64,000 nt of DNA from NCBI RefSeq assembly GCF_918797505.1, contig NC_092799.1, positions 33,492,597 to 33,556,596 on the forward strand, read 5' to 3'. Source of the DNA: Bemisia tabaci (Eukaryota > Arthropoda > Insecta > Hemiptera > Aleyrodidae). This document shows, piece by piece, positions 1 to 10,322 of the stretch (positions within the stretch are counted from its first letter, which is position 1; the number at the start of each line of letters is the position of its first letter). Made by a program: the position numbers and the translations under genes. The notes under the pieces were generated by a model. It did no database searches, had not been told where the DNA came from, and worked only from the letters and a program-made list of their open reading frames with translations.

Positions 1-90
1 TGTCGATTTATGAGGTCAGGAAAACGTCCTCCGAAAATTCCGGCTGATTGTCTTTGAAAAAAAACAGTATTTTTGAAACGCCGCAATTCG

Positions 91-265
91 TCGTTTTCCT
101 CACGAAACAACGTAACTAAATTTCAATGTTGCCAAATTTCCCTTCATAAATTGCATTTAAACCAGAAAAATCTTGGGCATTTCTAACTGAAAATTTAATT
201 GATTTTTCTTCCGATTTCATGCAAAAATCAGAAAAATTTGGATAAAAATTGCACACTTACATTTT
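91..265 (+). repeat. Diverged A-related half element
   Basis: This segment aligns by eye with 40186-40352. Both contain an AACGTAACT-like start, then TTGCCAA and a C-rich step, then AAAATCTTGGG and ATTTC blocks in the same order and spacing. The order also resembles the left half of family A (an ACG step, then GTTGCCAAATTTCC). No partner right end was found, so this is a truncated, old copy. It has no coding capacity. Confidence 0.5.
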
Positions 266-1879
266 TGTAAAATAAATTAATCGTTGGAGTCAATTTGGCA
301 ACCTTGGATTGGGGTTACGTTCCTTCGTGCAGGAGACGACGAATTGAGATACGCGCTTTCACTCTATGTCGAAATGTGGGTCAGGCGCCATTTGAATACG
401 CAATGGTCGTGGTTTTGAAGGGAAACCCGAAAAAGGCATCGCCATGTGCGTATGAATGGGGAGTAATTTGGGAGTAATGGGGTTCGACCGCGCCTATCTT
501 GAAATTCGGTCCTTCCCTTTCCGTTTATGGCTTCCTATCTCCGACTAGTTATCTTAAGTATTTTTGCTTTTTCATTTATTACGCTACGAAATGCCTCCGT
601 GTATCTGGACCAGCGGGAAGACAGGGGAGGACTGTTTTAAAATTTACCATACCCTATAAACGTGTGAAAGCGATGCGTGTGTGTTGAGGATACGGGACGA
701 GCTTTGTGTTCCGTTTTCTTCACACGTTTCCTTCATAAACTTTTGCATGGGAACGGCTTGCAAAGCAAAAGTTTGGACAGCCATCCCTCTCGGCTAGTGC
801 AAGAAATTGTATGCGATTCAACAATCTTCGTATCAGCAAATCAGAATGGCGTTATGCATCCTAAAATTAGATACACTTGAATAAGTCGAGTAAATCTCAC
901 GCTAGTGTAGGGAACATTGATTCAGCGTACGTAAACTGGTCACCAAGATTTGGGCCTAGGTGTGCTGAAAAAATAAGCAAATTTTCGCGAGTGGATTTGG
1001 TCGGCTTTTCGACCAAATCCTAATAAAAAATCATTTTTTTCCAATTCAATCCACTAGTCTGTTGAGCTCATCAGCAACCGGTGTCTGATAACCAGATCTA
1101 AATATTTTTCGACCCATCTTTGAATGAAGGTTGGTCGAAAAGTGGATCGGAGTGAACGGTTTCACAAGAAATCTCCGAAAGCAACCAATATGCCCAAAAT
1201 GACGGTGCTTTGTGCAACAAGAACAACAGCTGAGCACGAGCAACCGCACGGTGAGGCGATGGTGCTGCGGTAAAGCGTAAAGAGTGCACACACTTTGGTA
1301 TGTTTGTATCATGATTTACATGATATTTTACACCGTGGACTAAATCGTGTTGCATTGGCCAATTGGCACGCTTTTGCGAACCTAATCCGCGATTTAGCTC
1401 GTTTTCTTCAGGATTTGATTGAAAATAAGATACTGATTCTGATTGGCTCCAAATTCCAACGGCGATACAACAGTTATCCATCCAAAAAATTGTATCCAAT
1501 CTATTGGATGATTCGTTTCAAGCGTTTGTTTCTTCTTCTTTCTTTATCTTCCAAAAACACAAGCTTTGTATCAATTGAAATCTTCCGCTAAGTAGAGTTT
1601 ATAACAATTTTCAAGATTTTTTGTTTATTTAGGTTAGGTATCTCTCGGGCAAACCTGACTGCCAGCCACTAAGAACAACTGCCCGCATACGCGGTAAATT
1701 CGAAAAAGCTTGCTACAAACCACACAGATTGCGCGCTAAGGAGTTGATTTCAGACTTTTTTTGATATGTCCAACGTGATTTTCGAGCGAATTTACCCTTT
1801 TGAAGTGACTTCAGTTGGCTGTTTGTCTCTTGCTTGCGACAGACCCATTGCTCAACTTTTCGGTAATCAATTCATCAGA
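266..1879. other. Unassigned AT-rich sequence with one hairpin
   Basis: No gene is recognised. The open frames here are short and overlap on both strands. The one visible structure is a perfect 11-bp stem at 993-1020 (GGATTTGGTCG against CGACCAAATCC, 6-base loop). In a nuclear genome this is more likely a small repeat remnant than a terminator. Confidence 0.5.
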
Positions 1880-2105
1880 CACTGGAAAAAATACACATTG
1901 GATCTAGTGTCCAGACTCTTGAAAACATCGGCAAGAAAAAATGCTCTTGATTCAATCAGATTTAAGCTTAAATCAAGAACCAAGCTCTTAATTTGAGCGG
2001 ATTTCCTTTTGAATTAAGCTTAAATCTGATTGAATTAAGAGTCCTTTTTCTTGTCAATGTTTTCAAGAGTCCGGACTCTAGATCTAATGTGTTTTTTTCC
2101 CAGTG
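1880..2105. mobile_element. MITE family D, copy 1
   Basis: A 226-bp near-palindrome with ends CACTGGAAAAAA and a T run followed by CCCAGTG. The arms pair through CCAGACTCTTGAAAAC and GTTTTCAAGAGTCCGG, and again through TTGATTCAATCAGATTTAAG on either side of the centre. The same layout recurs at 8733-8963, 25050-25254 and 27398-27630. No transposase is encoded, so it would need a transposase in trans. The flanking bases (GA and TT) do not give a clean TSD, suggesting an old copy. The open frames over this interval come from the arms. Confidence 0.85.
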
Positions 2106-3385
2106 TTCTGTTTTAAACCGGCAACGCTGGAGCATTGAGTTCGCACTTAGCGCGAAAACGAATGGGGTTATACATAGTGTCTGGAATTCATACATTTTTG
2201 CACTGCGGAGGCGATACGGATTCATTCTGTGCTGCCAATTCTTATTCGAAAGTGTCGAAACCACGGCAGAATCTCGCCGAACAGCCGGATTTTTCCCTCA
2301 TTTGGCCAACACGCTTCCGAGTATTTTTTATTTTCCATTTTTTTTCTTTTAACGTTTGAGTCTCTGACGATTCCTACGGAGGTTGTTCTGTTTATTTATA
2401 TCTTTGTGCACTCCGCAGTTTTCCGCTCCCTCTATTCATATTTTCCGCCCCTATCTTGGAGCCCCGACCAGGTTCGGTGTCACTAAGTGTAATAGATATC
2501 TTTAATGATTTCTGGAGAGGAAATTGTTTCGGTCCCCCCGTCCCTCGTTTTATCAAGAGGCAGACTCGAAATCGTTTTTTTCCCGTTCGTGGTGGCTACG
2601 CCGAGTGCTTTTAATAAATTAATTCTGGTAATCTAGAAATTCATCCGAGGCTGTTTTTCCGTGTTCTTTGAAAAACTAACCATCCACGCTATTTAAAAAA
2701 ATGCGGATCACCGAAAGGAGAAAAGTCTTGAGTGATTTGAAATTAACTTGCGAGCAGTGAAGTGCGAGACAACGGTGAATGCTTGCAAGTAAAGTTGCCG
2801 TCGTGACTTGTGAGTTTTAAATCTGATTTCGTTTTGCACCGTTCCTGCCTCAACGTTGATTTCATGGGAGAAGATTGAGGTCTCCAACATTTTTGTGAGA
2901 AATTGAGAATATCGAGTCACCTTGTTAAATATGCCGCCGTGAGAACTGTCTCTGATTTGTTCCGTCATAATCCCACTAATCGTAACCCCCACTAATCATC
3001 TTTTCCAATAATTTCAACGTAATGCATAATTTCGTTTTTCTCTTTTTTATCGTGTAGAATGATACATTTTCAGGAGATTCATCTGGTGTGTTATTTATTG
3101 TCCACCCAGTTGAACGTTTCTCTCATATCAGCTCAAGGTAGACATAAATATCCCAGTACAAAAAATCATTGGACTATAACATTTCTTGGCCCACAAAAAG
3201 CTTGCGACCCATGTTATCCTGGTTGACGTGTTGCTTTTTTTTATTTAAAAATCACATGGTACTTAACAAACAATTTCTGACTAAAAAATTTGGTAAGTTA
3301 AAAAGGAGGAAAGAAAATATTGATCGTATTTCGCTCGAGATTCTTTGAGGTAAGGAAAGTCATAAGCCCTCCACTGAAAAACGGC
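2106..3385. other. Unassigned sequence
   Basis: No gene, RNA or repeat boundary is recognised. The composition is ordinary AT-rich with a few C- or T-rich runs. The short overlapping frames at 1993-2486 continue out of the D element and have no domain signature. Confidence 0.4.
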
Positions 3386-3455
3386 CGAATGCAACTATTC
3401 GCGCTCGGTGGATGTGAGTGTTACATATACGATAAAATGAAGGCGCTCTGTGTTT
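3386..3455 (+). repeat. F motif, single copy
   Basis: This is a diverged copy of a dispersed 70-80 bp sequence. It contains ATGCAACTATTCG, then a CGGTGGATGT step, then AAAATGAAGGCG. Better copies lie at 14384-14460, 14576-14655, 25983-26056, 26485-26560, 55823-55890 and 56103-56175. No ends or TSD are visible here. Its nature (SINE fragment, foldback arm or satellite monomer) is not established. Confidence 0.45.
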
Positions 3456-4723
3456 CCTATTCATCCACCTTTATCTATGAGTGTTCTTCGTAGATCATCT
3501 TACTTTTAGCTGATCACAATCTCGATACTCAATCTTCAAAAGGAAATTACCTGTGTTAAACTTAACCGTTCTCTTTATCCTCACATAGGCGTACATATGT
3601 CATTTTACTAGGGGGGCCCGGGGGGCCTTAAGAAATTTGTGAAATATTAAATCTCTTTGGACGCATTTTGAAGTTCTCATGACGCAGAGTTTCCAGCAAT
3701 TTCTTTGGAAAAATTACGTTTATTTTATAAACTTTCAGCAAAAAATACTTCCGAATTGTTGCATTCAATAGATCCGGAAAATTTTCGAAATTTTACTCTC
3801 TCATTTTGAGGCTTCCATGATGAAAATTTTAGAATATACTAACGGAATGAACGCGGTGTTTTCATTTAAGACTCTACATTGAGGGATATAATCATCCTCA
3901 GCAAGGGTTTCTTCCCACCATCCAGAATTTCTGGAGGGGGGGGGGGGCGCAGATGATAGTATTTTCAATTCTAGAGGGGGGCAGGCCACCCAAGACCCCA
4001 CTTTCGCACGCCCACGCCCCCTTCCTTATCCTCCGAAAAAACTCACCGGGAGGAAAATTTGCCTTTCGCTTTTTATTCGTTTCGCTGGCGAAATACGCAC
4101 GCCGCAAATTCGTGTACACCACGCACTCTCCCTCCCCGCCGAAGATCCCCGCGCGCAAAGTGAATCCCTACGCTGGGGATTTTTTAGCTTCCCGGTTGAT
4201 TAAATTCTCCACGCTCGCTTGAAAGTCGGCAGTCTGCGAAGAGTTGATTTCTCGCCGGGATCCGAGGACGGAGGGCCGGGGGGAGGGGGGGAGGGGGGGT
4301 CCCGAAGGAGCGGCGGCGTACGTGGTCCGGAACAGTGAGCTGCGGGCTGCGTCGGGAGCCGGCCAGGCGCCAGATGTGCCAGCCGCACCGTGGCCCTGTC
4401 GAAGAGAGCAGCAAAAAGATCCCGGCGCTAGCCTCGGATCGCGTAAGAACACGCATCATCCCCGGCTCACGTCGAGATGCACTCAGCGCTATCTGGCGAC
4501 GCTCTGCACCTGCACTCCGCCCGCCGCAACGGGGGACTGTCCGGAGGGGGGGGGGGGGCGGAAAAAGTTTTCGGCAACCGGGGGGATCGTGATTTATCCC
4601 CGCTTTTTGATCGCGCTGCATGGAGTGGAGTGAAGTTGTCGCTCGGAATTGAATCTCGCCGGAAATGAAAACGCGTGCGGAATTGAGGGATGAGTGTTTT
4701 AAGTGGGACCCGCGTTCGCTACA
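3456..4723. other. G-rich and CpG-rich block without a recognised gene
   Basis: From about 3930 to 4650 the sequence is unusually GC-rich with long G runs (3936-3948, 4278-4301, 4546-4558). Open frames of up to 191 codons exist on both strands at 4168-4759. They overlap each other and contain low-complexity Arg/Pro/Gly stretches, as expected when stop codons are depleted by GC content. It could be a CpG-island promoter or first exon of an unseen gene, but no splice-consistent coding signal is visible. Confidence 0.4.
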
Positions 4724-4981
4724 CTCCCGTCGCCCTAAGGAAAAACGCCCTACGAGCAATTGAACGTTGCCGAATTTCCCTCGCTAAAATGATGTATTTT
4801 CGAGGAAAGTCAGGCGTGTTTTCCCTCTCAAATCATCGAATACATCAGATTAAATTGTTCCTAAACTGCTTTGAAAAAATGAAGGAAAAACACGAGCAAG
4901 TGTCCCAGAAAATTCATGATTTATCATAGGAAAATTGACAACGTCTGCTGGCTCATACAGTGTTTCTTCTTAGCACAGCAG
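4724..4981. mobile_element. MITE family A, copy 1
   Basis: The left end CTCCCGTCGCCCTAAGG continues to GTTGCCGAATTTCC. The right end reads CTCATACAGTG, then TTCTTAGCACAGCAG. Both match the inverted ends of family A (consensus CTGCCGTGCTAAGGAA, GAACGCCGTATGAAC, GTTGCCAAATTTCC). It is 258 bp, close to the intact copies at 49239 and 49645. The flanking tetramers (TACA and CTTC) differ, so the TSD has decayed. Confidence 0.75.
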
Positions 4982-5329
4982 CTTCCTCCTCGTGCGATAC
5001 TCTCAGGGTCTGTTCTCGGGTTCGTAGCGCGGGTTGACCCACGAGATAGCGTGGTCACAGGACTTTGCTAAAAAATTTCGCCCTAATGCTAAAATCTTCC
5101 TTACTAACGTTGATAATACAGTCAATTATTTCATAAGCCATCAAAAAAATCGTTACGAAAACCAATGTGTCTGCTGATTGTGGATCATCAGAAATTCGTG
5201 GTATTTATGCCGTCTACGGTTACATTTTCACGGTAAAACACTCTTCGTTCCTGGTTAAATCACATTAAAAGCATCGAAGACTCGGGGACTTTTATCTATT
5301 TTCGCGGGAAAACATGAACAGGCCCAAAT

Positions 5330-6430
5330 TCTGGCACCTAATACTACCGACACCCCATCATCCGATAAAATTCAAAAACCAAGCCAACGTTTTCAAAGAA
5401 TGACATTAAAAAGTACAATTTTCTCCTTAGAAACGCTTTTGGCTCATTTAGAATGTTGGCCGATTTTGGGGCCAAAAAGGCCCTATGTGTACCTATCCTC
5501 TCTAATATTCATACTGACTCTAGATTGTCTATTTCATGTGTGCCTTCACGGTAGACTCAGTCTGTTATCAAATGAGAGTTAAAATTGAACGAAGCGAAAG
5601 TTACTCCGGCAGGAAATGCTCTAGCACCAAATACATATACTACTCTCATAATCTGATACAATTCAAAACCAAGCCAAAGCAAACAAATGCCATTAAAAAG
5701 TACAATTTTCCCCCTAGAAACGTTTTTGGCTCATTTAAAATTGCTGGCCGATTTTGGGGCCAAAAAGGCCTCACGTTTCCTCTCTAATATTCATACTCAC
5801 TCTAGGTTGTCTATCTCAAACGTGCCCTCACGGTAGACTTAGTCTATTATCAAATGAGAGTTAAAATTGAAGGAAGTGAAAGTTATTCCGGTAGGACAAT
5901 GCTCTGGCACCAAATACAACCTGCAATCAAAAAAGCAATTAAGACCAGAGTCCAGAAGGCCTTTAAAAACAATAGGCAAAGAAAAATACTCTTGATCAAT
6001 CAGAAATTCTTGCGCTTAAATTCAAGACCAAGCACTCTTAATTTAATCGGTTTATGTGTTGATTCAGCAAAATCCAGATTGAATCAAGAGTGATGTTATC
6101 CTGAAATGCTGCCAAGATCTGGCCCAACCAATGTGTTTTGCATTTCACAGGATGTACCCTCAACTGCGAAACAGAGTTCAAAAACAGCCATCTTAAGAAT
6201 GGCATCTAAGACGCACATTTTATCATCCTTAGAATGCTAAATTGAGCGCATTTAAAATTGATGGCCAATTTCAGGACAAAGAAAAGACAAAAAATGGCGC
6301 ATGTGTTCCTGTCCTCTCTAATATTCACACTGACTCTAGATTGTCTATTTCATACATGCCTCCGCGGTGGACTCAGCCTGTTATCAAATGAGAGTTAAAA
6401 TTGAACGACGCTAAAGTTCTCTCGTCGGAC
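5330..6430 (+). repeat. Three-unit tandem repeat, about 282 bp period
   Basis: The block ending AATGAGAGTTAAAATTGAA occurs at about 5571, 5853 and 6387. Units 1 and 2 are 282 bp apart and share long stretches, including TGGCCGATTTTGGGGCCAAA and the CTCTCTAATATTCATACT block. Unit 3 is further away and more diverged because a D-family remnant (about 5945-6095) lies between it and unit 2. No conserved open frame runs through the units, so this is non-coding tandem DNA. Confidence 0.85.
5945..6095. mobile_element. Degenerate MITE family D remnant
   Basis: Fragments of the D interior are present: CCAGAGTCCAGAAGG, TACTCTTGATCAATCAG, a TTAAATTCAAGACCAAG step and TTGAATCAAGAGTGATG. They follow D order, but the CACTGG ends are lost. 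It interrupts the 282-bp tandem array between units 2 and 3, so it inserted after the array formed or was trapped as a unit duplicated. Confidence 0.5.
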
Positions 6431-7102
6431 TGACGGACGATGGACGGGCGGGTGCCAGTTTCTGAGATGGAGCCGCAGTCGTCAGGAAGTAATGATGCCT
6501 TTTGGAGAAGTTCATGAGGAACGGAGCGAGGGTACTTCGCACTGGGACCTGTTCTTATCATCGTGGGGTGAAGATTGCCGGAGTGATGCTAAGGGTAGGT
6601 AAGAGCGCGAGGGTGGTGAGGCACCCGCGCCCAGTCCCAGTCGTCGACGTGATGGTGCGGGCTGCTTCTCAGACGATCAAATTAATTGCGTGCTCCGTGA
6701 CGAGATACAAAACGCATCATCCAGGCGCCGTTGTCAAGGCAAGAGTTAAAATTAGATATTAAGTTGCTGGAGGGTACGCCCCCTGGCCGCTCCACAACCC
6801 CAGCACTGCCGTGCTAGGTAATAACGCCGTACATCCATCAAGATTTTCCCGCGTTTTTGGAACTTAACACTCTATAAAATAAAACCTGTTGTACCCACGC
6901 ACCTCAAAGTTTCAGACTAAGTTCTTGATAGTATTCGCGAAAGAATTCTGTAAAAATATTGCCTCAAGGTTAACAAGTTCTTTTGCTATGATACATCGTT
7001 TCCAAAAAATTTAAAATGGCGTTTCCGGCGTTTTTGCGTTGCACGGCAGAGCACTGAGGATGCCTCACACCCTTTAAGGACAGTTTTCTGGCTGATATTG
7101 AT
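6431..7102. other. Unassigned sequence
   Basis: No gene or repeat boundary is recognised. The first 350 bp are moderately GC-rich, and an 86-codon frame at 6502-6762 shows no domain. The rest is AT-rich. Confidence 0.4.
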
Positions 7103-7399
7103 AAAGGAGGGGTATCGATAAGGGCCTTTTTTGCCCCTGCCCCCCTCCCTAGATTCTGGAAATGTATGCTTTCCAAGTTGACTCAATGCAGTTTACCAAT
7201 AAACGATTTCCTGAACATAGGTCTGCAGGCCCATTTTAGCAAAAAAATGCGTGTTCTTCCATCACTCCGAAACTTTTTTGACACGGAGCACATCGTCTAA
7301 CGAGCTTTTGATATGTTTTCAAGGGGGAACTCTGGTTTGGTTTTAGATAGATGATGTGCTCTAGGGGGCCAAAAAAGGCCCTTATCGATACCCCTCCTT
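7103..7399. repeat. Foldback element X
   Basis: A 33-bp arm (AAGGAGGGGTATCGATAAGG, then GCCTTTTTTG) at 7103-7135 is repeated in inverted orientation at about 7364-7399, ending TCGATACCCCTCCTT. The roughly 230 bp between the arms are unrelated. No TSD is evident. The two strands would fold into a long hairpin. Confidence 0.75.
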
Positions 7400-7539
7400 C
7401 CAAGGGAATCGAGAGCCTCATACTTGAACTCCAAGTTAGCGATCAGTTAGTCTATGATTCTCGTAAGGCTGTCTCCGAATAAATTTGTTTTGCGTGAGTG
7501 CTTCACCTTACCTACTCAGTGCATACTACAAATATCAAA

Positions 7540-7855
7540 GGAGACTTCGCTCGCAAACGTTTATTGCCTCATTTGAAAGTACCAAAAGAGCTGATTTCGC
7601 AGTTTTTTTGTATTATTTTTTTTCTTAATGTGGGATGTAGTATAAAAATGAGAAAATGTACCGCCTAATGACGACATCTGGCGGTATTTCTCATTTAAAC
7701 ACATGTATCTTAGCAGATTAGATAATTTTGACATACTTCCTCCAATAATTATTCAAATAATGCACCACAGGTTATCCCCGTTTTCAGTTCACTCAGTGGT
7801 TTCCACATAGGTAGACACAAATTTCATCAAATTTTAAACACGTGCAAATTCTCTG
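7540..7855 (+). mobile_element. MITE family M, copy 2
   Basis: This matches 17098-17424 in reverse orientation. Shared blocks are TGAAAGTACC with AGAGCTGATTTCGCA, a CCGCC...GGCGG hairpin near 7660-7685, TTCAGTTCACTCAGTGG, and the end GTGCAAATTCTC. The left end (GGAGACTTCGCTCGCAAACG) has decayed relative to copy 1. There is no coding capacity. Confidence 0.7.
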
Positions 7856-7924
7856 CTGTCTTTAATTTATCTCCGGAAAATGTTTCATTTTTTTCCCTCT
7901 GTTGGATTTCAATTAGGTTAGAGT

Positions 7925-7990
7925 TGACTATGGAGCAACTAAACTAACTGTCACGCAAAGCGTGAAATATTCAGAGAAAATGAAGGCGTT
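7925..7990 (+). repeat. Dispersed motif related to the hAT/pogo minisatellite
   Basis: The string CAACTAAACTAACT, then GCAAAGCGTGAAATATTC, then ATGAAGGCG recurs in looser form at 30335-30400. Its middle part matches 16 of 18 bases of the minisatellite core GCAATGCGTGAAGTATTC seen at 20137. Its final part resembles the F-motif end. It is a single short copy with no boundary. Confidence 0.4.
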
Positions 7991-8552
7991 TCCAGGTGAA
8001 ATCTTCTTTCCGCGGAGCCCGAAGAGAAAACTTCGACACGGACAGTGCTCTACTCCGGGAAGACTTTGATAGAATAACCATGGAGCATGGTCTGTTCGAG
8101 GAAAAGCTTGCACATAAAGTTGGTTTAAGGTAAAATCCGGCAAGACAACATTGCGTCAGAAAGTTTGAGCTCGTCAGAGGGTTTGAGACAAAGTGTGGCG
8201 TTATAAGACGTGTCTTTTGTCTGGTACTCGCGCTCAATGGCCTTCCTGCTTCCGTGAATGTCGCGAATAAGCGTCAGTAACCCACGCCGAGATGTCTCGT
8301 AAACCACCACCGCATGCCCCCCCCCCCCTTGCGTAACCACCCCAGCTCCCCGGGTGGGCACCCTGTTAGCGCCTTGGTTCCGTTCTTGTAGAAGGGAGGC
8401 TCTGTTGCGCGAGAGATGAGAAGTGGATTAAGGTTGGGATCGTACCCTGTGCGACTGAGTACTCGAAGATATTAACTTGGTTATTTGAATCACTTTTTGC
8501 ACTTTTCTTCACTTGAAGATCACATTATGGATCAGAAGATACTGTTCGTGTG
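7991..8552. other. Unassigned sequence with a C run
   Basis: No gene is recognised. Overlapping minus-strand frames of 71-88 codons (7928-8361) have no domain signature. A run of ten C bases lies near 8321-8330. Confidence 0.4.
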
Positions 8553-8732
8553 GTTTAACCTAAATTGGACGTATTGAAATCACAGGGAACTATGTCAATT
8601 TTGACAAAAGCTATGTCAAACGTGTGCTCCCGTAGATTTTATGAGGGCTCGTGTCAGGGCCGAATTAAGGGGGTGGCCACATGGCGGAAAATCTAGGGGG
8701 TGGCAAATTTTGCAATTTTTTAAATGTAGGTA

Positions 8733-8963
8733 CACTGGTAAAAAAAACCTCTTGGACCAATGCCGCATTGCATTGACTTAAGAGTGCAGATTCTTGTCGC
8801 CGGATTTAAGAGTCTTGAACTCTTGTTTCAAGCGGATTTTGCATTGATTCAAGCAGATTTTGCATTGATTCAAGCGAATTTTGCATTGAAACAAGAGTCC
8901 AGACTCTAAAATCCGGCGACAAGAAACTGCACTCTTGAACCAAGAGGGTTTTTTTTACCAGTG
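8733..8963. mobile_element. MITE family D, copy 2 (nested)
   Basis: A 231-bp near-perfect palindrome with ends CACTGGTAAAAAAAACC and GGTTTTTTTTACCAGTG, flanked by TA at 8731-8732 and 8964-8965. The related hAT copy at 53649 lacks the insert and has a single TA-containing stretch there (TAGATATAAAAA), which acts as an empty site. This supports a TA target duplication. The interior carries three spaced copies of TTTTGCATTGA. Confidence 0.9.
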
Positions 8964-9219
8964 TATACAAAAAAATCGGATTCAGAAAAAAAAATTACAA
9001 ACGAGAAAAGGCTAAAAAATCTCTCATTTCCTGAGAGTATAGAATTTCTAATTTTGTTGCCTTTCAGTGATACAAGAGACAGCACCTTTAATTAGTCGAG
9101 TTAAAAGAGAAACCAAACACACAATTTGCCCTGGAACGGCGGCGCGACTTAGAGAAAAATGATAACGAGGACTTGAGATGAAAAGGAGAAGCCCTCGGCG
9201 CGGCGATCGGCATGTAACA

Positions 9220-9365
9220 CATATTAGCGACTACAAGACTGCACGAATACTTCACGCATTGCATCAAACACAGTGCGGTTATTGTGGTCAGCGTGAAACG
9301 GATACCGCCTACAAGACAGCGTGAATACTTCACGCATTGCGCCAAACACGGTGCGGTCGGCGCGG
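9220..9365 (+). repeat. Minisatellite, two units, inside hAT Y1
   Basis: GAATACTTCACGCATTGC occurs at 9245-9262 and 9323-9340, 78 bp apart. In each unit it is preceded by CTACAAGAC and followed by CAAACAC(A/G)GTGCGGT. The same unit occurs twice in hAT Y2 (53996 and 54075) and three times, inverted, in the pogo-like element (20137, 20217, 20285). Confidence 0.8.
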
Positions 9366-9563
9366 CGCGGCGGCGGAAGTTAAAATCATTAACTCAAGTC
9401 AAACAAGTCCAGCCGTGGCTCGTGTCAGAATGGATATAGCTCCTTTTGATTTAAATACGTCCAATTTGACCATTTACGGGACGGAGGGCTTCAGTTGAAT
9501 CAGTTGTTTTAAAAAGGGAATAAACCAATTGCTAGATGTGTCTAAGTTATAGCATGTCTTTTT

Positions 9564-9746
9564 ATGCAAGCCAACCCTCATGCAAAAATGGACTTGTCCC
9601 CTTTTGAGAACAAATATTTCAGTTACGAAGAACTAGAAAATTGGAATCATCGTACCGTAATCATCTTGTCAATACCCAAAAATGTACACTATACCGGAGT
9701 TTACGGTTTGAGTTTTGAAGTTCAAAAAGGTAGAAAAACAAATTAA
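9564..9746 (+). CDS. Small open frame, 60 codons, no recognised family
   Basis: An ATG-initiated frame encodes a mixed-composition 60-residue peptide with acidic and aromatic content (FENKYFSYEELENW near residues 15-28) and a basic tail (KGRKTN). It lies in ordinary single-copy-looking DNA just right of the nested hAT, not in a visible inverted repeat. No signal peptide or domain is recognised, and no splice partner is evident. At this length chance is a fair explanation. Confidence 0.12.
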   Translation: MQANPHAKMDLSPFENKYFSYEELENWNHRTVIILSIPKNVHYTGVYGLSFEVQKGRKTN

Positions 9747-10075
9747 AATTTCGATTAAAAGCTGAGTATTTTCGAGTAGCACAAGCATTCAGAAACGGTA
9801 TTTTTTTTTTAGTGAAATCTCTTTAAACCTTTACACTGCTGAAGAAAGAAAAGAAATGGAGAGTAGAATTTAGGGTCAAAAACATCGAATGAGCAAGGTC
9901 TGAAATTAATACAACGAAGCAGAGACTGAAAAGCATACGAATACTATACGGATATTTCATATGAAACTTTTTTGTAAAATTGTTAGGATTATTTAAATAT
10001 ATGCGCAATTTGAATTTGAAGACCATCTTCTTATCATAATAGCTACAGTATTAGATACTGTAGCGCGTTTATATT

Positions 10076-10322
10076 CACTGAGAAAAAAATATGGTTATAA
10101 TTACCATATTAGTGGTGTTCAATATTCACTCTTAATAAGTAGTAGCCACAACCAATAATAGTGATGTTTTTACTGGAGCAATCGTAATTTTACAAGTGTG
10201 CGGTTGTAAAATTAACATTTAATGGTAGAAATATATCTATTATTGGTTATGGCAACTACTAATTAAGAGTTCATATTAAACACCACTAATATGGTAATTA
10301 TAACCATAATTTTTTCTCAGTG
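10076..10322. mobile_element. MITE family O
   Basis: A 247-bp palindromic element with ends CACTGAGAAAAAAATATGG and the complement ending TTTTTTCTCAGTG. The arms extend through TAATTACCATATTAGTGGTG. Just outside, GCGTTTATA and TATAAACGC face each other, extending the symmetry beyond the expected end. The immediate flanks are TT on both sides rather than TA. A perfect 21-base palindrome (CTACAGTAT, TAG, ATACTGTAG) lies just upstream at 10042-10062. It is non-coding. Confidence 0.85.

Larger units (their letters stand above)
8655..9417. mobile_element. hAT-type non-autonomous element Y, copy 1
   Basis: The element starts CAGGGCCGAATTAAGGGG, a typical hAT-style CAGGGCC end. It finishes CAGCCGTG, a decayed complement. 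A perfect 8-bp TSD, GCTCGTGT, lies at 8647-8654 and 9418-9425; 8-bp duplications are the hAT hallmark. The body matches 53649-54443 over several hundred bases. A D-family MITE (8733-8963) sits inside it, so the element proper is about 530 bp. No transposase remnant is visible. Near its right end it carries two units of a minisatellite shared with the pogo-like element at 19901. Confidence 0.85.
8553..9472. repeat. Outer foldback element interrupted by a hAT element
   Basis: AAATTGGACGTATTGAAATC at about 8563 is mirrored by GATTTAAATACGTCCAATTT at about 9449. Weaker pairing continues inward (GGAACTATGTC against GATATAGCTCC). The region between the arms is taken up by hAT element Y1 (8655-9417) with its TSD. 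The outer element is therefore the oldest of three nested insertions. Confidence 0.6.

Noticed and set aside
993..1020. Strong hairpin followed by T-containing sequence, like a bacterial terminator
   Set aside because: The window has no bacterial gene organisation; a hairpin from a decayed inverted repeat is simpler.
4168..4759. Minus-strand frame of 191 codons and overlapping plus frames
   Set aside because: The region is GC-rich with long G runs, frames overlap on both strands, and residues are low-complexity Arg/Pro/Ser without domains.
5330..6430. Possible CRISPR-like array
   Set aside because: Units are about 282 bp, diverged and contiguous, not short identical repeats with unique spacers.
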